Origin: Ignavibacterium sp037440165
GTDB taxonomy: Bacteria > Bacteroidota > Ignavibacteria > Ignavibacteriales > Ignavibacteriaceae
Assembly (NCBI RefSeq): GCF_037440165.1
Contig: NZ_JBBIUQ010000014.1
Span: forward strand, 1-64,000
DNA: 64,000 nucleotides
Reading direction: 5' to 3'
In this document: piece after piece, positions 51,467 through 58,821 of the stretch
How positions within the stretch are numbered: position 1 is the first letter of the stretch
How the letters are laid out: every line of letters begins with the position of its first letter
The notes under the pieces: generated by a model
What the model was told of the DNA's origin: nothing
What the model saw: only the letters and a program-made list of their open reading frames with translations
Databases searched by the model: none
Program-made: the position numbers and the translations under genes

Positions 51467-52594
51467 ATGAAACAAAACAGAAGAGATTTTCTTAAAACGA
51501 CTTCGTTATTAACTGCAGCATCGTTCAGCGGTTTAACAACGAAATCATTTGCCAATAACTTTATTAAAAGCAAAGGCACTAAAATGAAATTCACATTCAG
51601 ACCATACACGCTTGAGCTGAAACATACATTTACTGTTGCTGTTAGTTCCCGAACAACAACTCCGGTAATGTTAACTGAAATTGAATTCGATGGTGTCAAA
51701 GGTTATGGTGAAGCTTCAATGCCGCCTTACCTGGGCGAATCGCAGGAAACTGCAACAAAATTTTTATCGAAAGTAAATCTTGAACAATTTGATGATCCTT
51801 TTGAAATTGAAAAGATACTTGAATATGTTGATTCAATTGATGAAAAGAATACAGCAGCAAAAGCTTCAGTAGATATTGCGCTGCACGATCTTGTCGGAAA
51901 ATTAATTGGCAAGCCATGGTACAAAATCTGGGGCTTTGATAAATCAAAAACTCCATATACTACTTTCACGATTGGTATCGATAAACCTGAAGTTGTAAGA
52001 CAAAAAGTTAAAGAAGCAGAAGAGTTTAAAGTTCTGAAAGTGAAACTCGGTAAAGAAAACGATCGTGAAATGATTGAAACCATTCGTTCAGTTACAGATA
52101 AACCTTTGACTGCAGATGCCAATCAGGGATGGATAGATAAAAACTATGCAATCGAAATGATTCAATGGCTTCATACACAAAATGTTCTTTATATCGAACA
52201 GCCAATGCCAAAAGAAATGATTGATGAAAATGCGTGGATTACCGAACACTCACCTATTCCTGTTCTTGGAGATGAATCAATTCAGAGAATTCCTGATTTA
52301 ATAAAGATGAAAGATGTTTACTCAGGAGTAGTTATTAAACTTATGAAATGCGCCGGAATGCGCGAAGCATATAAGATGATTACATTAGCAAAATCATTAG
52401 GAATGAAAGTGATGTTAGGTTGTATGACAGAGACTTCCTGCGCAATATCTGCTGCAGCACAAATATCACCTGAGGCTGACTGGGCAGATCTTGATGGAAA
52501 TCTTTTAATTAAAAATGATCCTTATGAGGGTGTTAAAGTAATTGATGGTAAAATCACTTTGAATGATTATCCCGGAATTGGTTTAAAAAGTTAG
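51467..52594 (+). CDS. Exported L-Ala-D/L-Glu (dipeptide) epimerase
   Basis: A 375-residue enolase-superfamily enzyme with a Tat-type leader (NRRDFLKTTSLLTAASFSG at residues 4-22). The enolase barrel is intact: KxK catalytic pair in VLKVKLG, metal ligands in ADANQGW, IEQPMP and LGDES, and the second catalytic Lys in VIKLMKCAG. These are the hallmarks of muconate-lactonising-type dipeptide epimerases. It would epimerise murein-derived L-Ala-D-Glu so the cell can use it. The leader suggests action in the periplasm, unlike cytoplasmic YcjG. It sits between the NagB fusion and an amidase lipoprotein, both peptidoglycan genes. Confidence 0.85.
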   Translation: MKQNRRDFLKTTSLLTAASFSGLTTKSFANNFIKSKGTKMKFTFRPYTLELKHTFTVAVSSRTTTPVMLTEIEFDGVKGYGEASMPPYLGESQETATKFLSKVNLEQFDDPFEIEKILEYVDSIDEKNTAAKASVDIALHDLVGKLIGKPWYKIWGFDKSKTPYTTFTIGIDKPEVVRQKVKEAEEFKVLKVKLGKENDREMIETIRSVTDKPLTADANQGWIDKNYAIEMIQWLHTQNVLYIEQPMPKEMIDENAWITEHSPIPVLGDESIQRIPDLIKMKDVYSGVVIKLMKCAGMREAYKMITLAKSLGMKVMLGCMTETSCAISAAAQISPEADWADLDGNLLIKNDPYEGVKVIDGKITLNDYPGIGLKS

Positions 52595-52615
52595 TAGTTC
52601 AGCAATTTGCATCGA

Positions 52616-52660
52616 GCTATTTACCACAGAGGCACAGTGAGTTCAATGATTTTTTACTTA
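52616..52660. repeat. Dispersed ACAGAGGCACAGTGA repeat
   Basis: ACCACAGAGGCACAGTGAGT matches the copy at 10012-10031 over the core ACAGAGGCACAGTGA, and both are followed by GATTTTTT a few bases later. It lies in the 178-base convergent gap between the epimerase and the amidase lipoprotein. Confidence 0.55.
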
Positions 52661-52772
52661 ATGAATGTTATTGTATGCTTTGAAAACTAAGTGGTAAATT
52701 ACTTTCACTTTCCCGAATTTAAAGCTTCACTAACTTGAATTTGTATTCCAGTTTATTCTACATTATTTGATG

Positions 52773-55760
52773 CTACTTTACTTCAAGATAATCAAGGATT
52801 GATTTCATTACTTCGTTTCTTCTTGATTCTTCATTTATTGTTTCAAACGGAAAACCAAAGATCACAGCACCACGTCCTTCTGAAAATCCAACTGCAGCAC
52901 TAAACTCATTTTCACTGTATCTTAATAGAGTTTCACTTCCGTTTATTGGTCCTAACTGATCAGGTGCTTCAACTTTGTAAATTTTATCACCGAATGATGT
53001 GTTAAATGTGAAATTAGAATTATTCTTAGAAAATTTTTGACTTACCGAATAAACCTCTCCTCTTCTTGATGCAAAACCATTCTTCAATTTCATCCGGAGA
53101 ACTTCATTCGCATACTTAATTCCACTGCTGTCTTTATCTGAATAAAGATCAGTTCCGATATAGGAACCGCTCATAAAAATTTTACCACCAAGCTGAAGAT
53201 ATGTTTTAATTTTTTCTTTTAGTAAATCAGGAATAGTCTGAAACTCAACTTCTTTCGGACCATTTAATTTTGGCGGCATTGTTTTCTTTTCTTCTCCGAA
53301 GATGAAATCAATAAACTGATACTGTGAGAGCGAAATATTTCCTTCCCAGGCAGCTTCATCACTCATACTACAAAATGAAAAACCGTTGTGCAACAAAGCT
53401 TTGCCGTGTGTGTAAGTAAAATCAAATGTGTTGCCAGCGATGATCTTTGTTTCGAAATCCGAAGCACTTGCACCGTGTCCAGGATTATCATCCGTCGCCC
53501 ATTTGGAATTCGGATCAAAGTTAAACTGAATTCCTGTAAAGCCATAATCATACAAATAAGGAACTCCTTCATCAATGAAATTGAGAAAACCCATAAATGT
53601 TGGAGACTCAAATGATGCAGGAGGAGCAACTCTGTCAAATCCATTCACAACCAATAGTGGTTGCGTATTCTTTTTTGAAATTCCAACTGATAAAATTTCA
53701 GATGGAAAACTTTCGCCGCCTTTATTCAATGCGGTAACTTTAAATGAATAAATTTTACCCGGCTCAAGGTTCTCAATAACGAATGAAGTTGAATCAACCA
53801 ATCTTCCGTTATCAAAACCGCCTTCATCAATGCGAGTATAGACAATATACTTTTCCGGAGTTGCAGTCGGTTCCAAAGGATCTTCTTTTGGCTGCCAGGA
53901 AAGAACTGCTTTATTACCGATTAATAATGCGGAGAAGTGAGTAACAGGCAACGGCTGAACAACATAGTCAAATCCGTACTGATAAGATAAAAATTTTAGA
54001 ATGCCCTTATATATTGAACGCGATGCATCAAACTTAAATCTTGGATCGAGTTGAAATTTCATATCCAGAAAATTCTGATGAGAAAGAAGTTCAAGTAACA
54101 TCGAAGGAAAATTAGGACGAGCAGCTTCACTGTACATTGCATCCATTAGCTGCCTTCTTGTCCATGCGCTGTCGTATAAAGATTTCAGATCCTCAACAAT
54201 CTGAGTTTGAACAATATCAGCAAGATCACGATTTGCTAATCTTGAAACTCCGTCAGGAAAAATTTCTGAAGAATCGAGAGCAGGAGTGCTGTAAATCATC
54301 AGCGTACCGATTACAGTATCATTTCTTGTTATTCCTGCATCAGTATGAAATGCAAGAGAAACATCAATCGGAATTCCAAGACCTTTTTCATCTCTGTTGC
54401 GATTTGGTCCGAAAGGTTTTCCATAAAGATAGTTTCCATACTCAGCTCGTGATTGATAGTCATCTTTATAATCATCTTTGCTGTTATTGAGATTGTAAAC
54501 AAGTGTATCCGGCATACCAGCAAATTGCAGCCAGTATCTTGAACCTTCCAAAAACTTTGCTCTTTTACTTAATTGTCCATCTCTTTCAACAACACCCATT
54601 CCGCCGCCGAAACGAACTGCATCAGCTGAAACAATTCTTCCCTTTGTCTTGCTTTTGTTTGACAAAAGAACAAATTGATTCTTGTCTTTACCTTTGTTGA
54701 ATTTGAATTTACCAAGATGGATCCATGTATCTCCGCCAATTCTTTGGTTGATTCTGAATTCAGTTTGTCCACCTGCGTGCGACACAAGATAAATTGCTTC
54801 TTCTTCACTGTCTTCAAATGATTGATAAGAAATGTAAACTACATATTCACCTGTTTCAGGAAATTCCGGATTCCATTTAACTGATGCGGTTTCAACAGTA
54901 TCAGTTTCAATATACTTGCTTGTTCCCATTCTGAAAGGATTTTCACCTTCTTTTAATGTTGGATTCTTCATTGCAAATCCTGTGTCGAAGGTTTTCCATT
55001 TCAGATTTTTTGTTTTGGTTGTTTCAATGAAAGCTTTCTGCTTATCGTTATCATTATCAACAATAACTTCATTTACCTGAGCATCTCTTTCACGCGGAAC
55101 AAAGACTGTTGCGCCAGCATTTTCAAGCATTGGAATAAGAAACGGAATCGTAAAATTTAATGGTCCGATATCTTCAACAGTTTGGAACAATCTTGCACGT
55201 TGCCACATCCAGCGCTTTTCCTGGTTATTGTAATACCAACCGTGACTGTGCCAGAGAAGAATATTTTTATCGTTCAAACCATTTGTCACCGAATAAGGTT
55301 TGCTGATGTTTTTTATCAGAGTTGGTTTTCGCTCAATTGAAATCGGCATTCTTGACTTATCAATTTCCAGAGTTTCAGTTCTGTAATAATTAGGAATTAA
55401 CTGCTCGATCGGATATTTGTCAGCATAAATTTCAAATTGATATAGCGAGTACTCTTCTCCCCAGAAATTAATAATTGAATCATTGATTGCTTTTACATTT
55501 TCTTCTCTTAGAGGAATTGAAGCAAACTGCTTTGTGAATCGTATAATAATCTTTTTTTCATCTTCATTATAAAAAATAGTATCAATCTTTCCTGCTGAAG
55601 GGATATTCAAATGTGTTCTTAATTCCTGATAATAGTTTCTGAACTCAGATTCTTTTGTTCTGAACTCTTCTTCTTCAATAAATTCTTTTACAACTGCACA
55701 GCCAGAAAAAATTATCAATAATAAGAATCCTGTGATATAATGATAGAATCTTATTTTCAT
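52773..55760 (-). CDS. Lipoprotein with N-acetylmuramoyl-L-alanine amidase and golvesin-like domains
   Basis: A 995-residue lipoprotein with lipobox FSGC (Cys21). The amidase_3-type zinc fold seems split: ILLWHSHGWYYNNQE (His, about 167-181) and VFVPRERD at about 220, then a golvesin-type beta-sandwich (about 245-390, with TGEYVVYISYQSFED and VSHAGGQTEFRINQ), then SLAFHTDAG (second His) and MLLELLSHQNFLDM (catalytic Glu, about 580). A fibronectin III-like domain (about 645-720) and a C-terminal region of about 280 residues follow. It would cut peptide stems from glycan strands on the cell envelope. The C-terminal region is not recognised. It converges with the epimerase. Confidence 0.8.
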   Translation of the reverse strand: MKIRFYHYITGFLLLIIFSGCAVVKEFIEEEEFRTKESEFRNYYQELRTHLNIPSAGKIDTIFYNEDEKKIIIRFTKQFASIPLREENVKAINDSIINFWGEEYSLYQFEIYADKYPIEQLIPNYYRTETLEIDKSRMPISIERKPTLIKNISKPYSVTNGLNDKNILLWHSHGWYYNNQEKRWMWQRARLFQTVEDIGPLNFTIPFLIPMLENAGATVFVPRERDAQVNEVIVDNDNDKQKAFIETTKTKNLKWKTFDTGFAMKNPTLKEGENPFRMGTSKYIETDTVETASVKWNPEFPETGEYVVYISYQSFEDSEEEAIYLVSHAGGQTEFRINQRIGGDTWIHLGKFKFNKGKDKNQFVLLSNKSKTKGRIVSADAVRFGGGMGVVERDGQLSKRAKFLEGSRYWLQFAGMPDTLVYNLNNSKDDYKDDYQSRAEYGNYLYGKPFGPNRNRDEKGLGIPIDVSLAFHTDAGITRNDTVIGTLMIYSTPALDSSEIFPDGVSRLANRDLADIVQTQIVEDLKSLYDSAWTRRQLMDAMYSEAARPNFPSMLLELLSHQNFLDMKFQLDPRFKFDASRSIYKGILKFLSYQYGFDYVVQPLPVTHFSALLIGNKAVLSWQPKEDPLEPTATPEKYIVYTRIDEGGFDNGRLVDSTSFVIENLEPGKIYSFKVTALNKGGESFPSEILSVGISKKNTQPLLVVNGFDRVAPPASFESPTFMGFLNFIDEGVPYLYDYGFTGIQFNFDPNSKWATDDNPGHGASASDFETKIIAGNTFDFTYTHGKALLHNGFSFCSMSDEAAWEGNISLSQYQFIDFIFGEEKKTMPPKLNGPKEVEFQTIPDLLKEKIKTYLQLGGKIFMSGSYIGTDLYSDKDSSGIKYANEVLRMKLKNGFASRRGEVYSVSQKFSKNNSNFTFNTSFGDKIYKVEAPDQLGPINGSETLLRYSENEFSAAVGFSEGRGAVIFGFPFETINEESRRNEVMKSILDYLEVK

Positions 55761-55794
55761 ACACTACTCTGTAATATTTTTCTAAATTGAACTA

Positions 55795-55827
55795 ATAAAA
55801 AAGTGCTCTCGTTTAAGAAGAGCACTT
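55795..55827 (-). terminator. Rho-independent terminator of the DigH-like gene
   Basis: AAGTGCTCT (55801-55809) and AGAGCACTT (55819-55827) form a perfect 9-bp stem; on the minus strand a T-run (TTTTTTATTAG) follows. It is 15 bases beyond the stop. Confidence 0.92.
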
Positions 55828-55841
55828 CAGATGTTTTCTGT

Positions 55842-58241
55842 CTAACGAATCAATATCATTTTTTTAGTTGCTGCAAATTCACCAGCTGTGAGGCGATAAA
55901 AATAAACTCCGCTTGCGAGATTTCCTGCATCAAATTCAAATTCATATTCACCTTGCGGAAGAATCTGATTATCAACTAATCTTGCAATTTCTGAACCGAG
56001 TGTATCATAAATTTTAAGCGTTACATAATTCGTTTCAGGAATTACAAATTTTATTCTTGTTGCCGGATTAAAAGGATTGGGATAATTCTGTTCGAGACGA
56101 TACGACAAATCAAGATAATCTTCATCTTCCACACTTACCGGAGATTTAGTCTTAAATCTCCAGATAGTTGACCAATTACTTCTTCCATATTGATTTATTG
56201 CCTTTATGCGCCAGAAGTAAAATGTATTTTGCAGCAATCCACTGATGTGATAAGTTGTATCGCTAACAATCGTATCAACTACAATTGTATTTTGTGCAAA
56301 GTCTAATCCTCGTGCAACCATCAGCTGATACGATTGTGCAGCCGTAGTTGAAAACCAATACAAAATTGTATCAGTTGGGATTTCACCAGTGTTGTTCGGT
56401 GGATAGTATAAAGTTGGTGGCTGAGGGAATCCTGTTGTAAAAGAATATACAGGTGAAAAATTACTTGCACCGCCAGCATTAGAAGAGTTAACTCGCCAGT
56501 AATATGTTGTTAATCCTTCCAAACCTGTTATTACTTTGAACGAATCAGCCAATCCTGATTGATCTAAAATTATTCCTGATGAAAATGTTGGCTCAGTAGA
56601 TACCTGAATTCTGAATGAAGAAGTCAGATCAGGATAATTCCAGATTAATGTAACCGTGTCTCTCTGATTTGAAGCTCCATTTGAGGGCGACAACAAAGTT
56701 GGAACTGCAGGAGGAGCAACATATAAAATGTTGCTTATCTGACTTTCATTGTAATTTCTATCAAGTGCAGTAACAACAAAGTAATAAGGACCTGCCGGAT
56801 TTGGTGGTTCACCCGGAATGCTTTGTTTGAAAAATTCCACACCAAGAATCTTTGAAGAATTTTCTAAATCACCCGGCTGAATGTTAGAAGTTTCAAACCG
56901 ATAAACTACATAACGCATTGCGGTATCACCATCACTTGCTGTAAGAGGAACATCCCATTTCAATCCTGCTTGACCATTTGCAAGTTTTTCGAACCTGAGA
57001 TTTCTCGGCGGGTTGGGTGCAATTACATCTTTCCAATTCATAACGGGAAGAATTGCCGGATAACGATAAAGATCATTTTTAAGTGTATCTGTTACACCTT
57101 TGAAATTTGAGACAAAACTTTTTGCTCTGAAGAAAACTCCTCCGCGAACTTTAGGATTTGCTCTGTCAAATCTTATTTGGTTAGGAATTTCACTTGCGGT
57201 CCAGTTACCGCTGCCGGGATCAACCCGATAAAGAGCATGTCCGGGATAATAATGTCTTCCATAAACAAAAACAGAATCTCCCCACCAGGGTTGAAGTTTC
57301 GCATAATCTTGTCCACCGCCAAAAGGCCAGTAAAGCTGCGGTGTTAAGTAGTCAATTGATTGTGCACGAAGCCAAGCAAGTGCATCTGCATAAATTATTG
57401 CATAAGCATCCATTCCTGTTATTCCGGGTGGATAACCTGGTCTCCATATTCCAAAAGGACTTATTCCAAATTTAACCCAAGGTTTTATTGATTGAATTCT
57501 GTTATTAACCTGTGCAATCATAATATTAACATTATCACGACGCCAGTCTTCTTTGTTTGTAAATCCTCTTGGGTCAGCAGCAAATGCTGAATCATCAAGT
57601 GCATTGTTTGTAGCATTAGCTGTCATATTGTTAGGTGGATAAGGATAGAAATAATCATCGAAGTGAACACCATCAACATCATAACGACTTACCACATCAT
57701 ATATAACATCTGAAATATAATTTCTTACTTCCTGTAAACCGGGATTAAGAAATCTAAAATTTCCAATTCTCAATACCCAATTTGGATGAGCATTAACAAC
57801 ATGATTCGGCGCAAGAGGATAGCTGCCGACACTTCTTTCAGCGCGGTATGGATTGAACCAGGCATGAAGCTCCATTCCTCTTTTGTGTGCTTCTTCAATC
57901 CAGTACTCCAGCGGATCAAAATATGGATAAGGCGGATTACCTTGAGAACCTGTTAACCAATACGACCACGGATCATAAGCTGAGCTGTAAAGCGCATCGC
58001 ATTCGGTTCTGATTTGAAAAATTATTGTGTTAATTCCGGCACTTTTCAATTGATCCAATAAAGTGATTGCTTCCTGCTGCTTTTGTGCAGTAGAAATTGT
58101 TGGAGAAGATGGCCAATCAAGATTTGTAACTGTTGCAGCCCAAGCAGCACGTAATTCACGCTTTGGTGGATTGGATTGTGAAAATGTTATTCCTGATTGA
58201 AGAACTAAAACTGATAGTAAAAGGTATGATAAATAATTCAT
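55842..58241 (-). CDS. DigH/GHL10-family glycoside hydrolase with T9SS sorting domain
   Basis: A 799-residue exported protein. The N-terminal GHL10 domain (about 25-380) has ELRAAWAATVTNLDWPS, STISTAQ-like loops and GVHFDDYFYPYP with acidic catalytic candidates; the family includes E. coli DigH, which cuts denuded peptidoglycan glycans. Three fibronectin III-type domains follow (about 405-500, 515-600 and 610-700), and the end is a type A sorting domain (NYPNPFNPATRIKFVIPE, ending TKKMILIR). It would act on the cell surface or outside. It lies behind the amidase gene in the same direction and completes the peptidoglycan-turnover block. Confidence 0.85.
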   Translation of the reverse strand: MNYLSYLLLSVLVLQSGITFSQSNPPKRELRAAWAATVTNLDWPSSPTISTAQKQQEAITLLDQLKSAGINTIIFQIRTECDALYSSAYDPWSYWLTGSQGNPPYPYFDPLEYWIEEAHKRGMELHAWFNPYRAERSVGSYPLAPNHVVNAHPNWVLRIGNFRFLNPGLQEVRNYISDVIYDVVSRYDVDGVHFDDYFYPYPPNNMTANATNNALDDSAFAADPRGFTNKEDWRRDNVNIMIAQVNNRIQSIKPWVKFGISPFGIWRPGYPPGITGMDAYAIIYADALAWLRAQSIDYLTPQLYWPFGGGQDYAKLQPWWGDSVFVYGRHYYPGHALYRVDPGSGNWTASEIPNQIRFDRANPKVRGGVFFRAKSFVSNFKGVTDTLKNDLYRYPAILPVMNWKDVIAPNPPRNLRFEKLANGQAGLKWDVPLTASDGDTAMRYVVYRFETSNIQPGDLENSSKILGVEFFKQSIPGEPPNPAGPYYFVVTALDRNYNESQISNILYVAPPAVPTLLSPSNGASNQRDTVTLIWNYPDLTSSFRIQVSTEPTFSSGIILDQSGLADSFKVITGLEGLTTYYWRVNSSNAGGASNFSPVYSFTTGFPQPPTLYYPPNNTGEIPTDTILYWFSTTAAQSYQLMVARGLDFAQNTIVVDTIVSDTTYHISGLLQNTFYFWRIKAINQYGRSNWSTIWRFKTKSPVSVEDEDYLDLSYRLEQNYPNPFNPATRIKFVIPETNYVTLKIYDTLGSEIARLVDNQILPQGEYEFEFDAGNLASGVYFYRLTAGEFAATKKMILIR

Positions 58242-58274
58242 TGGTTTTACCGATTTGTTTCAAAAATTTCTAAT

Positions 58275-58282
58275 CAAATTTA
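58275..58282 (-). promoter_or_regulatory. TAnnTTTG -7 element upstream of the DigH-like gene
   Basis: TAAATTTG on the minus strand, 33 bases before the start of the DigH-like gene, fits the Bacteroidota -7 consensus. A -33 TTTG at correct spacing was not found. Confidence 0.4.
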
Positions 58283-58374
58283 AGAAATGTGGGATGAATT
58301 CGAAACCAAAAAAAGTTAAAGAAGTTTTTTGATTCGGATAGTTGTTATTTCTTAAGTGTCATCAATTGAAAAAT

Positions 58375-58763
58375 TTATTTCATCATTACACACTTCTTTG
58401 TTGAAATGAGATTGCCTGCCGTAATCTGATAGAAATAGACTCAGCTTGATAATTTTTCACTTTTGAGTAAAAACTCATAAATATCAGCAGGTTTTATTTC
58501 GTTTAAAACAGTCGGAACTTCTCTTTCTGTGATATCTTAAAGTTTTTATCTCACATTTTCTCTTGCAGGAATTTCGAATTTAATTTTTGCTCTGCTGTAA
58601 TTTTCTAACTATCATCTTGACCAATTACAAGATTCTGAAGTGATTGTCAATTTATTAAATCATTACTAAATGTGTAATAAAGAATATTATCAGAAGGTCT
58701 GGTGAATACTAAAAGGTATTTTTCGTTTTTAAGTTTTAATAATTGAAATAATTTTATTTGCCG
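58375..58763 (-). pseudogene. Decayed T9SS-cargo C-terminus
   Basis: This apparently empty gap carries a broken reading frame on the minus strand. From 58763 it reads KNEKYLLVFTRPSDNILYYT, then FSNDLIN and an in-frame TGA, then QSLQNLVIGQDDS and a TAG. After a frameshift follow KIKFEIPARENV, stops, then EVPTVLNEIKPADIYEF and VYFYQITAGNLISTKKCVMM ending in K at 58378. The second part is plainly a decayed T9SS type A sorting domain. The first part, with YYTFSNDLINW-like wording, resembles secreted sialidase- or glycosidase-like repeats, but is too short to name. It is a remnant of a longer secreted-protein gene. Confidence 0.75.
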
Positions 58764-58778
58764 TTTGTCATTATAGTA

Positions 58779-58809
58779 ATGTAGCACAGATCAATTATCT
58801 GTGCTACAT
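58779..58809 (-). terminator. Hairpin after the reprolysin-like gene
   Basis: ATGTAGCACAGAT (58779-58791) and ATCTGTGCTACAT (58797-58809) form a perfect 13-bp stem with a five-base loop, 13 bases past the stop of the protease gene. No T-run follows, so it may stabilise the mRNA end rather than terminate strictly. Confidence 0.7.
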
Positions 58810-58821
58810 ATTTGTAGGAAC

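Noticed and set aside
51467..52594. The enolase-superfamily gene as the missing menC
   Set aside because: It has a Tat leader, the motif set of dipeptide epimerases and peptidoglycan-related neighbours, and is 25 kb from the men operon.
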